Numbered from the stretch's first letter, positions 24,667-33,347 are shown. The stretch: 41,181 nt of DNA from Candidatus Eiseniibacteriota bacterium (GCA_030601305.1 JAUVTV010000003.1:1-41181); one strand, 5' to 3'. Notes: generated from the letters alone by a model not told the origin. Numbers and translations are program-made.

Positions 24667-26886
24667 TCACTTCCGATCGGCTTCGGGGTCAACCAGCGTG
24701 CCGCTGCGTTCCACGGACGACACCCCCCGCACCTTGCGGAGGGCCTCCATCACGCGGCCCAGATGCGCCACGTTCTTCAGCTCCAGGACGAAGTCGCCGC
24801 GCGCCTCACCGTCACCCACCGAGGACATGGCGCCGTGACGCATCTCGGTCCCGAGACGCGAAATCGCCGAGGCGACATCGACGAGCAGATTGGTGCGATC
24901 GTAGCCGGTGACGATCAGGCGCACCAGGAAGCGCTGGTCGCGCTCGACGTCCCATTCGACCTCGATGCGGCGTTCGGGCTCGATGCGATCCGAAAACGTG
25001 TTCGGGCAGTCGACGCGGTGGACCGAGATGCCGCGTCCGCGGGTGATGATGCCGATCACCTTCTCGCCGGGGATCGGCTGACAGCACTGCGCGACGCGAA
25101 TGAGCAGGCTGTCGACGCCGCCGATGTGCAGCCCCTTGACCGGGCGGCGCGCCAGGCGGCGGATCCGGTCGAGCGCCGAGCCGGCGCGGCCCTCTTTCTC
25201 CCGCTTGCGCTCCTCCGGATAGAGCCGCTCGACGACGCTCTGCGCCGAGAGATCCCCCTGTCCCACCTTGGCGTAGAGCAGCGGCACGTCGGGCAGGCCG
25301 AAGCTCTGCGAGATGTCCTCGAGCTCCTTGTCGGAAGGAACCTTCAGGCGCCGGCGTTTCAGCTCACGGACCAGCATCTCGCGGCCCAGCCGCACGGAGA
25401 CGTCCTGGCGCTGCTGCGTGAGCCAGCGGCGGATCTTCGCCTTCGCGCGACTGCTGGCGACGATCTTGAGCCAGTCCTCACTGGGCTGGCCGTGGGGTGA
25501 GGTCACGATCTCGACGACCTCGCCGCTCTTCAGATGGTACCGCAGCGGAACGATCTTCCCGTTGACCTTGGCGCCGACGCAACGGGCACCGACATCGCTG
25601 TGAATCGCGTAGGCGAAGTCGATCGGCGTCGCCCCGCGCGGCAGGCGGATCAACCCGCCTCGCGGTGTAAAGACGAACACCTCGTCCTGGTAGAGCGATG
25701 TGCGCAAGTAGTCCATGAACTCGCCGGGATCGTCGGCGTCATTGCGCCACTCCGTGGCGCCCTGGACGATGAAATCGCCGAGCTTGTCTTGGATCTCGGT
25801 CTCCGGGGTCCGCTGGCCCTCCTTGTAGCTGTAGTGCGCGGCGATGCCGATCTCCGCGACGCGGTGCATCTCGTGCGTGCGGATCTGGACCTCGACCATA
25901 CGCATCTCTTCGGGGATCGTGACCGTGGTGTGCAGCGACTGATACATGTTGCTCTTCGGCGTCGCGATGTAGTCGCGCAGACGATCGGCGACCGGCGTGA
26001 ACATGTCGTGGATGACGCCCAGAACACGATAGCAGTCGTCGCGCGATTCGGTCAGCACGCGCACGCCGAGCAAGTCGTAGATCTCCTCGAACGGCGCCCC
26101 GAGGCGCTGCATCTTCTGCCAGATGCTGAGCAGGTGTTTGGCGCGGCCGGTGACCTCGGCCGGAATGCCTTCCCGGCCGAGACGCTCGCGCAGCGGCACC
26201 ATGGCCTCGGTGATGGCCTCCTCCCGGGCCCCGCGTTTCTCGGCGATGTCCTTGACAACCGTGCGGAAGTTCTCCGGTTCGATGTACTTGAACGCGAGGT
26301 CCTCTAGCTCCCACTTGAAGCGCGCGATCCCGAGGCGATGCGCGATCGGCGCGTAGATGTCGCGCGTCTCCTTGGCGATGCGCAACCGGCGTTCCTTCTC
26401 GAGGGCGCCCAGCGTGCGCATGTTGTGAAGCCGATCGGCGAGCTTGATCAGGATGACGCGGATGTCGCGCGCCATCGAGAGAAGCATCTTGCGATAGTTC
26501 TCGGACTGGGCGATCTCGGGCGTGCGGAAGGGCAGATCGCTGATCTTGGTCACGCCGTCGACAAGCGCGGCCACCTCGGGCCCAAAGCGCTTTTCCAGAT
26601 CGTCGACCGTCACGTCGCGGTTGTCCTCGACCGTGTCGTGGAGCAGGGCCGCGGCCAGGATGGTGAGATCCGATCGGCGGCGGAGGAGGTCGAGCAGGAT
26701 GCGGGTGACCCGCACGGGGTGGAGCACGTACAGCTCTCCGGTGCGCCGGAGCTGGCCGGCGTGCGCTTGGGACGCGGTTTCGTAAGCCTCCCGCAAGACG
26801 CTCAGATCGACATCCGGCCAGTAGCTGAGCAGCTCGGCCAGAATGCCTTCGAAGAGCACGTCGATCTTCTGCGTCTCCGCTCCCAC
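24667..26886 (-). CDS. rel: Bifunctional (p)ppGpp synthetase/hydrolase, RelA/SpoT family
   Basis: Stringent-response enzyme, 739 residues from GTG at 26886. The hydrolase HD motif is present ('LLHDTVED', residues 82-88) together with 'KLADRLHNMRT', so ppGpp hydrolysis should be active. In the synthetase, 'GRAKHLLSIWQKM' and 'YIATPKSNMYQSLHTTV' are present, and the regulatory loop reads RLRD, a basic RxKD-like form rather than the acidic ExDD of monofunctional RelA. TGS domain at ~385-445 ('VFVFTPRGGLIRLPRGATPIDFAYAIHSDVG' region) and a C-terminal zinc-finger and ACT domain ('AQCCQPIPG', 'DRTNLLVDVASAIS'). It starts four bases after the foldase stop. Confidence 0.95.
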   Translation of the reverse strand: MGAETQKIDVLFEGILAELLSYWPDVDLSVLREAYETASQAHAGQLRRTGELYVLHPVRVTRILLDLLRRRSDLTILAAALLHDTVEDNRDVTVDDLEKRFGPEVAALVDGVTKISDLPFRTPEIAQSENYRKMLLSMARDIRVILIKLADRLHNMRTLGALEKERRLRIAKETRDIYAPIAHRLGIARFKWELEDLAFKYIEPENFRTVVKDIAEKRGAREEAITEAMVPLRERLGREGIPAEVTGRAKHLLSIWQKMQRLGAPFEEIYDLLGVRVLTESRDDCYRVLGVIHDMFTPVADRLRDYIATPKSNMYQSLHTTVTIPEEMRMVEVQIRTHEMHRVAEIGIAAHYSYKEGQRTPETEIQDKLGDFIVQGATEWRNDADDPGEFMDYLRTSLYQDEVFVFTPRGGLIRLPRGATPIDFAYAIHSDVGARCVGAKVNGKIVPLRYHLKSGEVVEIVTSPHGQPSEDWLKIVASSRAKAKIRRWLTQQRQDVSVRLGREMLVRELKRRRLKVPSDKELEDISQSFGLPDVPLLYAKVGQGDLSAQSVVERLYPEERKREKEGRAGSALDRIRRLARRPVKGLHIGGVDSLLIRVAQCCQPIPGEKVIGIITRGRGISVHRVDCPNTFSDRIEPERRIEVEWDVERDQRFLVRLIVTGYDRTNLLVDVASAISRLGTEMRHGAMSSVGDGEARGDFVLELKNVAHLGRVMEALRKVRGVSSVERSGTLVDPEADRK

Positions 26887-26890
26887 GGAC

Positions 26891-27907
26891 TTACGTCCCC
26901 TCGCCGACGCGCAGCTCGATCTGCGCGCGCATGCGCAGCTCGCCCGCCAACGCATCCACGGCCGCCTGCACCCTCTCGCGGACGACCATGCCGCGAACCC
27001 ATTCCCTCGCCCGCGCGTCGAGCTCGTACACCTCCCCCCCGTGGCGCTCGGTCACCGTGACGATATGGAACCCGTACTGCGTTTGGAACACCTCCCTGAT
27101 CTCACCAACCTCGAGAGCGAAGGCCACATCCGAGAGCGGCTTGACCCAAAAGCCGCGGCGCGCGGCGCCGAGATCGCCCCCCGCGCTCGCCGTCCGGCAA
27201 TCCGAAACCTCGCGGGCCAGCTCCGCGAAGTCCTCGCCGGCGCGGGCGCGAGACAGCCAGGCCTCCGCTCGCTGTCTCGCCGCCGCCAGGCTCTCGGGCA
27301 GCGCGCTGCGCGACGTGGCCACCAGGATGTGGCTCGCGCGCACGCGCGTGGTGTCGAACGATTCGGGATGGGCCGCGTAGTAGGCGCCGATCTGTTCGTC
27401 GCTGACGGTGATCGTGTCGCGGATCTCCGCGGTGACGAAGCGCTGCACGAGCTCATCCATGAGCAGGCTGCCCTGCACCCTCTCGGGGGTCAGGTGGCCC
27501 GCGGCCAGCTTGGCTTCGCGGTCCTCTCGGCCGGCGAAGTTCGATTCCCACGCCGCGATGATCGCATCCGAGACGCTGTCGGGCACCGTGATGCCGCGGC
27601 GGCGCGCCTCCCGACTGAGAAGGTGCTGGTCGATGATCTGATCGAGGGCCTTCAGCTGGAGTTCCTTCGTCGTCGCCGCCACCTCACCCTTGGCCGCGCC
27701 GGACTGGACCCAGTAGCGCGAGACCAGATCCAGCTCCGCAAGGAGGATTTCTTCGCCCTCGACGACCGCCACGACCGCCCCGGGATCCCCGACGATCTCA
27801 CTACCCGTATCGTGAAAGGTGCCGCCCTCCCGTTCCCCGCCACAGGACAGCAAGGCGAGGAGCAGTCCCAGCGATGCGCACCTCCATGCGTGCCAGCCTC
27901 TGAGCAT
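26891..27907 (-). CDS. Parvulin-type peptidyl-prolyl isomerase lipoprotein (SurA/PrsA-like)
   Basis: 338 residues. A lipoprotein signal peptide with lipobox 'LLSC' (Cys22) indicates anchoring to a membrane facing the periplasm. Residues ~45-185 form a SurA N-like helical chaperone domain; residues ~190-288 are the parvulin domain: 'RASHILVAT', 'FAELAREVSDC', 'GGDLGAARRGFWVKPLSDVAFAL', 'FQTQYGFHIVTV'. It is predicted to help fold exported or outer-membrane proteins, in line with the TamA/TamB genes downstream. ATG at 27907 follows AGGAGG by seven bases. First gene of the ppiC-rel-barrel-dtd/maf group. Confidence 0.9.
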   Translation of the reverse strand: MLRGWHAWRCASLGLLLALLSCGGEREGGTFHDTGSEIVGDPGAVVAVVEGEEILLAELDLVSRYWVQSGAAKGEVAATTKELQLKALDQIIDQHLLSREARRRGITVPDSVSDAIIAAWESNFAGREDREAKLAAGHLTPERVQGSLLMDELVQRFVTAEIRDTITVSDEQIGAYYAAHPESFDTTRVRASHILVATSRSALPESLAAARQRAEAWLSRARAGEDFAELAREVSDCRTASAGGDLGAARRGFWVKPLSDVAFALEVGEIREVFQTQYGFHIVTVTERHGGEVYELDARAREWVRGMVVRERVQAAVDALAGELRMRAQIELRVGEGT

Positions 27908-27971
27908 CTTGAAGCCTCCTTTGCCTGCCCGGGCTCGGGCGCCGAACTGCCCCGGCCCGCGCGGCAGGCGC

Positions 27972-27977
27972 ATTATA
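27972..27977 (-). promoter_or_regulatory. Perfect -10 box of the foldase-rel operon
   Basis: TATAAT on the minus strand, about 65 bases before the ATG at 27907. The -35 region 17 bases upstream (TAGAGC) is poor, so the promoter may need an activator or use another sigma-factor contact. The 238-base gap to rlmD also holds a hairpin repeat and the rlmD promoter. Confidence 0.45.
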
Positions 27978-28003
27978 GTCCCTGACTCCCCCGGGCTCTA
28001 GAG

Positions 28004-28024
28004 GCCCGTGGCAGAAGTGCTCCG
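28004..28024 (+). repeat. REP-like hairpin repeat, copy 4
   Basis: Exact core GCCCGTGGCAGAAGTGCTCCG preceded by CTCTAGAG. It lies in the divergent region between the foldase and rlmD, with no gene ending there, but the TAG before it is retained (27999-28001). Confidence 0.65.
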
Positions 28025-28091
28025 TAGGCGAGCGCCGCGGGCAGATGCCGTACGAATCGGCACCCTTCGCGCCCACCCTGACCTGCGCGGC

Positions 28092-28120
28092 TTGGTGCGG
28101 CGGGCAAGTTGGTCTAGGGT
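28092..28120 (+). promoter_or_regulatory. Possible promoter of rlmD
   Basis: TTGGTG (28092-28097), 17 bases, TAGGGT (28115-28120). Start near 28127 would give a ~20-base leader. Moderate match only, but it has the same form as other promoters of the window. Confidence 0.4.
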
Positions 28121-28145
28121 GTCAGCGTTGCGCGGAGAGGAGCCC

Positions 28146-29579
28146 ATGCCGGAGAGCGCGGATCAGACAGCCAAACCCAAGGTCGGCCAGTTGATCGAAG
28201 GGCCGATCGAGGATCTCGCCTACGGGGGGGCCGGGGTCCTGCGTGCATCCGGCTGGGTCGTCATGGTGCGCGGCGCCTTCCCCGGCGACCGGGTCCGGGT
28301 GCGCCTCACCCGTCGCCGAAAAGGGCTTCTCGAGGGGAAGCTCGAGGAGCTGCTCGCACCCTCGCCCGAGCGGGTCCCCCTGCAGTGCCCGCACGTTTCC
28401 CTCTGCGGCGGCTGCGCCCTGCAGGGCCTCGATCCCGCGGCGCAGACCCGCTACAAGGCTCGCCAGGCGGGCGAGCTGCTGCGGCGGATCGGGAAGGTGG
28501 TGCCGGAAGAGACCGCCGCGCCGTGGCGCAGCCCGGAGGCCTACTTCTACCGAAACAAGATGGAGTTCACCTTCGGCGCGCGGCCCTGGGTGAGCCGCGC
28601 GGTGTTGGATTCCGGCGCGCCGTTGCCGGCGGGCCCTGCGCTGGGGCTTCACCCGCGGGGCGTCTTCCAGGGTGTCTTCGACGTCGAAGACTGCCAGCTG
28701 CAGTCGCCCGTCTCGAACGAGATCGTGGCGCAGGTGCGGGCGATCGCGCGGCGCCGCAGCCTGCCGATCTACAACTCGCACCGCGACGAGGGCCTCCTGC
28801 GCCATCTGGTCATCCGCCAGGCTCGATCGTGCAGCGATCTGCTCGTGATGATCGTCGCCCGCACCGAGGATCCCCGGCTCGCCGAGCTGGCCGCGGATCT
28901 CGCATCCGCAATCCCCCAGGTCACGGGTGTGGTTGCGGCCATCAATCTCAGACGGGCCACGGTGGCGCAGGGCGACTACGAGCGCCCCCTCCTCGGCACG
29001 CCCCATTGGCACGAGCGGATCTGTGGCCTCACCTTTCGCATCGGGGCCTCCTCTTTCTTCCAGACCCAGACCCGCGGCGGGGAGGCGCTGATCGAGGAGG
29101 TGCTGGCCGTCGGTGACTTCCGCTCCCATGAGCGGGTGCTCGATCTCTACTGCGGCATCGGGACCTTCAGTCTGCCCATCGCGCAGCGGGCGCGCGAGGT
29201 GCTCGGCGTGGAAATGCTTGAGAGCGCAGTTCGCGAAGCGGCGCACAACGCACGGGAGAACGGTGTGGGCAACGTATCGTTCCTGGCGGGTCCCGTGGAA
29301 TCGAATGAGCGGCAACCGTGGGAGGAGCCGGGCTCCTGGGACGCCGTCCTCCTCGACCCCCCGCGCAGCGGCCTGCACCCCAAGGCGCTGGCGAAGCTGA
29401 TCGGTCTTGCGCCCCCGCGCATCGTCTACGTCTCATGCAATCCGTCCACCCTGGCGCGCGATGCGGGAGTGCTGGTCCAGGAAGCCGGCTACCGCGCCCG
29501 CCGGCTGCGCGTCTTCGACCTCTTCCCCCAGACGCCGCACCTCGAATCCGTCCTCCTCCTCGAGCGCGCGAGCTCCTAG
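28146..29579 (+). CDS. 23S rRNA (uracil-C5)-methyltransferase, RlmD/TrmA family
   Basis: Methylates C5 of a uridine (U1939 of 23S rRNA in RlmD) with S-adenosylmethionine. 477 residues: N-terminal TRAM domain (~10-72, 'EDLAYGGAGVL'), an iron-sulfur cluster site with Cys81, Cys87, Cys90 ('CPHVSLCGGC') and Cys183, then the Rossmann methyltransferase: 'VLDLYCGIGTFSLP' (332-344), 'LLDPPRSG' (402-409), nucleophile Cys431 in 'VSCNPSTLARD' and Glu467 in 'HLES'. The cluster favours RlmD/RlmC over TrmA; the exact target cannot be read. ATG at 28146 follows AGAGGAG closely. Monocistronic or with the PDZ gene 114 bases on. Confidence 0.92.
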   Translation: MPESADQTAKPKVGQLIEGPIEDLAYGGAGVLRASGWVVMVRGAFPGDRVRVRLTRRRKGLLEGKLEELLAPSPERVPLQCPHVSLCGGCALQGLDPAAQTRYKARQAGELLRRIGKVVPEETAAPWRSPEAYFYRNKMEFTFGARPWVSRAVLDSGAPLPAGPALGLHPRGVFQGVFDVEDCQLQSPVSNEIVAQVRAIARRRSLPIYNSHRDEGLLRHLVIRQARSCSDLLVMIVARTEDPRLAELAADLASAIPQVTGVVAAINLRRATVAQGDYERPLLGTPHWHERICGLTFRIGASSFFQTQTRGGEALIEEVLAVGDFRSHERVLDLYCGIGTFSLPIAQRAREVLGVEMLESAVREAAHNARENGVGNVSFLAGPVESNERQPWEEPGSWDAVLLDPPRSGLHPKALAKLIGLAPPRIVYVSCNPSTLARDAGVLVQEAGYRARRLRVFDLFPQTPHLESVLLLERASS

Positions 29580-29601
29580 CCCCGTGGCAGGTGGGCGCCG
29601 G
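29580..29601 (+). repeat. REP-like repeat, decayed copy 5 (after rlmD TAG stop)
   Basis: Follows the TAG stop at 29577-29579: CCCCGTGGCAG, then GTGGGCGCCGG instead of AAGTGCTCCGG. The 5' half is intact and the 3' half diverged. The remaining ~90 bases before the next gene show no convincing promoter. Confidence 0.45.
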
Positions 29602-29693
29602 AACCGCCCCGTCTGCAGTGTGTTGGAGTTGGCAGCGGGAATGCATGTGAGTCGGGCTCTTGCTCCGGGACCCTGCCAAGGGAGGAACTTGCC

Positions 29694-30770
29694 ATGCGCG
29701 ATGTACCTATCGATTTCGGGCGCCCGGGCGCGCGGATGCGAATCGTAGGCCTCCTAGCACTCGCCGGTCTGTCCTGCATGCTGACGACGCCGGTGAGCCG
29801 GGCCGAGTCGGCGATCGAGATCCTCTCCGACGAGGACTCCTCCGGGCGTTCGGGCGGTTGGCTCGGTGTCCACATCCAGGATCTCGACGCCTCGCTTGCC
29901 GAGGTGCTGGACCTCGACCGCAGCAAGGGCGCGTTGGTCAGTGACGTCATGGACGATTCACCCGCCGACGACGCCGGACTGCGCGCCCAGGACGTGATCC
30001 TCGCCGTCGGCCGCGACGCGGTGGTCGACGCCCGGCAGCTCACGCACTTGCTTCGCGAGCATCAGTCCGGCGACGAGGTGTACCTCACCGTCTGGCGCGA
30101 CGGTGAGCAGCTCGACCTGCGCGTGGAGCTCGGGGACGCCCCCGCACATCCGATGCGCCCCGAGCCGCGGGGACCGGCCTTCCGCTTCTACGCCCCGCCC
30201 CCTCCCGACACCCTGACCGCGGCCCCCCCGGAACCACCCAAGCTCAATGCGCCCGGGCGCGTCCGCGTCCGCTTCCGCGCGGAGCAGCCGCGTCTGGGTG
30301 TCACCGTGCTTTCCCCGAACGAGAGTCTGGCGGGGTACTTCGAGGTTCGGCCGGGCCAGGGCGTTCTCGTGACGGGGGTCCAGGGCGGCAGTGCGGCCGA
30401 GGCGGCGGGCCTCGAGGCAGGCGATGTCATCCTGTCGGTGGACGACCGCGAGATCGGATCGCCCGAAGAGCTCCGCGAGGCGATCCGGAAGCGCGCGGGT
30501 GACGCGCTCAGGATCGAGATCTTGCGAGGCGGCAGGCCCGAGCGCGTCGTCGCCCATCTCGCGCCAGAACGTACGATGCGCAAGCCCCGCGATGTGGATC
30601 CCGCCGAGATTCTCAAGCGTGATTGGCGCCGCCTGAGGCGCGACCTCCAGCGCCACGCGCCCGAGGTGGCCCGGCGCGAGCTGCGCAACCTGAAGCTCGA
30701 AATCGACGAGTTGCGAAAAGAACTCGAGGAGCTGCGCGACGAAATTCGCGAGGAGATCGAGGAGCGGTAG
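29694..30770 (+). CDS. Exported double-PDZ protein with C-terminal coiled coil
   Basis: 358 residues. A hydrophobic signal at ~16-37 ('MRIVGLLALAGLSCML...VSRA') predicts export. PDZ1 spans ~55-146 ('GWLGVHIQDL', 'GALVSDVMDDSPADDAGLRAQDVILAVG') and PDZ2 ~199-289 ('PRLGVTVLSPN', 'GVLVTGVQGGSAAEAAGLEAGDVILSVDD'). Between them is a Pro-rich linker; the end (~305-358) is a highly charged helix likely to form a coiled coil. No trypsin-like domain is present, so this is not a DegP/HtrA protease but looks like its PDZ part alone: an adaptor or scaffold, perhaps in envelope quality control. ATG at 29694 follows GGGAGG by eight bases; ATG at 29736 would also keep the signal. Confidence 0.85.
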   Translation: MRDVPIDFGRPGARMRIVGLLALAGLSCMLTTPVSRAESAIEILSDEDSSGRSGGWLGVHIQDLDASLAEVLDLDRSKGALVSDVMDDSPADDAGLRAQDVILAVGRDAVVDARQLTHLLREHQSGDEVYLTVWRDGEQLDLRVELGDAPAHPMRPEPRGPAFRFYAPPPPDTLTAAPPEPPKLNAPGRVRVRFRAEQPRLGVTVLSPNESLAGYFEVRPGQGVLVTGVQGGSAAEAAGLEAGDVILSVDDREIGSPEELREAIRKRAGDALRIEILRGGRPERVVAHLAPERTMRKPRDVDPAEILKRDWRRLRRDLQRHAPEVARRELRNLKLEIDELRKELEELRDEIREEIEER

Positions 30771-30816
30771 CGCATCTGCCGGCGCTGGCTGCGTCATGCT
30801 CGATCGGCGCGTCCTC

Positions 30817-30836
30817 GCCGTACCTACGGGTACGGC
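30817..30836. terminator. Hairpin with UACG loop between convergent genes
   Basis: GCCGTACC-TACG-GGTACGGC: perfect 8-bp stem closed by a C(UACG)G tetraloop, an unusually stable RNA loop class. It lies in the 145-base gap between two convergent genes and can work on both strands. No T-run follows. Confidence 0.5.
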
Positions 30837-30915
30837 TGCAGCGCGCCTCGGTCGCATTCCTTGCCATCACCGACATCCGCAGTGCCTCGCGACGAGCCGT
30901 GGCGAGAATCTCGGG

Positions 30916-32037
30916 CTAGGCGTACCGGAAGATCGGCGCGCCCGGCGCGACTCGAATCGCCCGCGCCACATGCTCATCTTTGACGACTGCCGCGCGAAAC
31001 ACGGGACAGCGGAAACGCGTGGTCCAGTTCGTCTCGACACCGCGCCCCTGCCCCACGAACAGGATCCAGCGAGCCCCGGCTCCCGCCGCGTCCAGCTCCT
31101 CCCCGACGTGGCGCAGGTCGATGCCCGGTGAGCCGGTGCCGCTGCCGACGAGCGCGACCCTCCCGGCGCGTAGCGCGGGTTCCAGCGGACTCCCCGGGAA
31201 CGCTGCCAGCACCGCCAGGTGCGCCCCCGCCTCGTCGAGCGTCACGTCGCTCGATGCGGGAAGCGAATTGACCACCACGATCACCTCCCACCGGGATGCC
31301 CAGTAGAGCGCGGCGGGGATGACGCCGAGCAGGAAGTCGGGGCCCGCGTTGTCCGCGAAGACGAGTACGCGACCCTCCGCCTTCTCACCCAGCCGGCGGT
31401 ACGCCGGCCGAAGCAGCGCGCGCGCATCCCCTCCCAGGCGAGCGAGCAGTGCCTCCGCCGGGGCGCGGAAGCGTGTCGCCGCCGCACCGATGTCCAGCTC
31501 GCCGCGGCGAAAGGCCTCTTGCGTGGCACGCGAGCCGAGGTCGAAGAGGTTCCCGGCCAGCATCGACGCCAGGATCCCGGTCAACGCACCTTCGTCATCC
31601 TTCGTGCCCATCTCCCACGCGGCGCAGCACGCGGTATGCGCGGGTCTTAGCAAGTCCTGCGCCAAACGCGCCTTGATTCCCTGATACGGATCGTACAGCC
31701 CGTGCCCCCGCAGGAGCGCCTCCCGGATCTGCGTGATCTCGTGAACCGTGCGCACCTCGCGGGCGGCATCGCCTTCTTCGAGTTCGCGGAAAAGCTCTCC
31801 CAGGATTTGGATGACCCGCTCGCAGCCGTCCCGCTGTTCGCGGCTGCCCTCGGCCGCAACGATCTCGCGAACATACCGCGCGTTTGCGCGCAGGATGGCA
31901 ACCCAATGGCGGATCATCTCGGGTTCCCGGGCGAGATCCCACAGACCCGGCAAGGGCGGGAAGCGCTCCACCAGACCGAAGGGCACGCCCTCCGGCGGGG
32001 GAATCCACGCTCTCCACTCCGCGGTTGTGTGCGTCAT
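30916..32037 (-). CDS. DUF89/ARMT1-like metal-dependent phosphatase
   Basis: 373 residues. The DUF89 marks are in the C-terminal half: 'VLVFADNAGPDFLLGVIPAALY' (usual DNAGE, metal ligands), 'VVVNSLPASSDVT' (usual N..P..nDvT), 'GSGTGSPGIDL' and 'AAVVKDEHVAR'. Family members are damage-control phosphatases acting on sugar phosphates or phosphorylated cofactor by-products; substrate unknown here. An N-terminal helical domain (1-190) has 'GLYDPYQGIKARLAQDLL'. The usual DNAGE has GPD here. ATG at 32037 has only a weak GGTGGG site. Divergent from the next gene, convergent with the PDZ gene. Confidence 0.75.
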   Translation of the reverse strand: MTHTTAEWRAWIPPPEGVPFGLVERFPPLPGLWDLAREPEMIRHWVAILRANARYVREIVAAEGSREQRDGCERVIQILGELFRELEEGDAAREVRTVHEITQIREALLRGHGLYDPYQGIKARLAQDLLRPAHTACCAAWEMGTKDDEGALTGILASMLAGNLFDLGSRATQEAFRRGELDIGAAATRFRAPAEALLARLGGDARALLRPAYRRLGEKAEGRVLVFADNAGPDFLLGVIPAALYWASRWEVIVVVNSLPASSDVTLDEAGAHLAVLAAFPGSPLEPALRAGRVALVGSGTGSPGIDLRHVGEELDAAGAGARWILFVGQGRGVETNWTTRFRCPVFRAAVVKDEHVARAIRVAPGAPIFRYA

Positions 32038-32065
32038 CTGCCCACCCGTGTCGGGGGTGCCCGCG

Positions 32066-32094
32066 TTGACACCCGGTGCCCGAGCTTCTAGCCT
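32066..32094 (+). promoter_or_regulatory. Sigma70-type promoter of the 116-residue gene
   Basis: Perfect TTGACA (32066-32071), 17 bases, TAGCCT (32089-32094). Start near 32101, leader about 55 bases. Confidence 0.65.
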
Positions 32095-32156
32095 GAACCC
32101 ACATTCAATCAGAAGCGCGCGGACCGTGGCAAGCGGGGTGCGAGGAGATCCGAAGG

Positions 32157-32507
32157 ATGCCTCACGTTCAGATTGTGGGAGCGCGGCCGGTGGCGGAGCT
32201 GGCGGAACTCCTCGCCGGGGTGACGGAGGCGAACCCGCCGCTCGTCCTCAAGGTGCAGGACAGCTACCTGAGTTGCGATGCGCGGCGCCTGCTGCTCGAG
32301 GTACTGGTCGTGGAAGGCTACCTGCGGCAGAGCTTCTTCCTGCTCGCCTACGAGGAAGACGAGGGAATCCTCATCCGCTGCCATCCCGCGACACCGGTGC
32401 AGAAGACCGACGGCGTCAAGAAGCTGATCGCCTTCGTGGGCCGCAAGTGCGCCGAGCTCTCACCCGGAGCGCGCATCGGAAACACCAATCTCGAAGCCTT
32501 CCTTTAG
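32157..32507 (+). CDS. Conserved-looking small protein of unknown function
   Basis: 116 residues, not recognised. No signal peptide or membrane segment. The sequence shows alternating strand/helix character: 'MPHVQIVGARPVAELAELLAG', 'LVLKVQDSYLS', 'LLLEVLVVEGYLRQSFFLLAYE', then a basic stretch 'TPVQKTDGVKKLIAFVGRK' and the end 'GNTNLEAFL'. Two Cys residues (in 'LSCDARR' and 'IRCHPATP') and a third in 'RKCAEL' could bind metal, but no motif is complete. ATG at 32157 has GAGGAG nine bases upstream and a strong promoter precedes it, so the gene is probably real and well expressed. It stands alone between DUF89 and slipin. Confidence 0.75.
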   Translation: MPHVQIVGARPVAELAELLAGVTEANPPLVLKVQDSYLSCDARRLLLEVLVVEGYLRQSFFLLAYEEDEGILIRCHPATPVQKTDGVKKLIAFVGRKCAELSPGARIGNTNLEAFL

Positions 32508-32561
32508 CCCGGAGCACTTCTGCCACGGGCGGCTAGGTCGGCTGACTTCTGCCACCGGCGG
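32507..32561 (-). repeat. Tandem pair of REP-like repeats between two TAG stops (copies 6 and 7)
   Basis: On the minus strand the slipin stop TAG is followed by CCGCCGGTGGCAGAAGTC, then GACCTAG again and CCGCCCGTGGCAGAAGTGCTCCGGGC. The period is 29 bases, so one unit including its TAG has been duplicated. The distal copy (32507-32530) is the best hairpin of all: GCCCG/CGGGC outer arm and GGCA-gaag-TGCT inner stem. It fills the whole gap between two convergent genes. Confidence 0.7.
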
Positions 32562-33347
32562 CTAGGTCGCCGGCGGACCGTCCGTCCGTCCGCCCTTGCC
32601 CCCGGCCAGCGCCTTGAACGGCTCGAAGAGGTCGATCGGCACCGGGAAGAGCGTCGTCGAGTTGTTCTCCGCGGCGACCTCGACGAGCGTCTGCAGATAG
32701 CGCAGCTGTATGGCCACCGGATAGGGCTGGATGATCGCGGCGGCCTGCGACAGCTTCTCCGAAGCCTGGAATTCACCCATGGCGGCGATGACCCTGGCGC
32801 GGCGCTCGCGCTCGGCTTCCGCCTGCCGCGCCATGGCGCGCTTCATCTCGGCGGGCAGGTCGACGTCCTTGACCTCCACGGAGGCAACCTTGATCCCCCA
32901 CGGATCGGTCTGACGGTCGATGATCGACTGCAGCTCGTGGTTGATCTTCTCGCGCTCGGCGAGCAGCTCGTCCAGCTCGGCCTGTCCGAGCACGCTACGC
33001 AGCGTGGTCTGCGCGAGCTGCGAGGTGGCGAAGAGGAAGTTCTCCACCTCGATCACCGACTTCGACGGCTCTATCACGCGGAAATAGATCACCGCGTTCA
33101 CCTTCACCGACACGTTGTCCCGTGTGATCACGTCCTGTGGCGGGACGTCCATGACCACGGTGCGCAAGCTCACCTTGACCATGCGGTCCAAGACCGGGAT
33201 GAGGAGGATGAGCCCGGGCCCCTTGACGCCGATCACGCGGCCCAGGCGGAAGACGACGGCGCGCTCGTACTCGCGCAGCACGCGAATGGCGTTCGCGAGG
33301 ATCATGACCACCAGAATGACGATGACGACCAACGCAGTGAATTGCAT
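32562..33347 (-). CDS. Slipin (SPFH/band 7/stomatin-like membrane protein)
   Basis: 261 residues. N-terminal membrane segment ('[17 protein letters not shown]'), then the SPFH domain: '[34 protein letters not shown]', '[24 protein letters not shown]', '[20 protein letters not shown]', and the typical '[16 protein letters not shown]' before a charged coiled-coil helix. Slipins form membrane microdomains and are partners, and in archaea substrates, of NfeD proteases; the nfeD gene is 29 bases upstream in the same operon. ATG at 33347 follows AAGGAGG by seven bases. Confidence 0.93.
   Translation of the reverse strand: MQFTALVVIVILVVMILANAIRVLREYERAVVFRLGRVIGVKGPGLILLIPVLDRMVKVSLRTVVMDVPPQDVITRDNVSVKVNAVIYFRVIEPSKSVIEVENFLFATSQLAQTTLRSVLGQAELDELLAEREKINHELQSIIDRQTDPWGIKVASVEVKDVDLPAEMKRAMARQAEAERERRARVIAAMGEFQASEKLSQAAAIIQPYPVAIQLRYLQTLVEVAAENNSTTLFPVPIDLFEPFKALAGGKGGRTDGPPAT

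Noticed and set aside
28008-28145. Longer start of the rlmD frame at 28008
   Set aside because: The added sequence crosses the hairpin repeat and the probable promoter and has no similarity; ATG at 28146 has a ribosome site and begins just before the TRAM domain.
29580-29693. Promoter before the PDZ gene
   Set aside because: TTGGAG occurs, but no -10-like box stands at a fitting distance, so read-through from rlmD is as likely.
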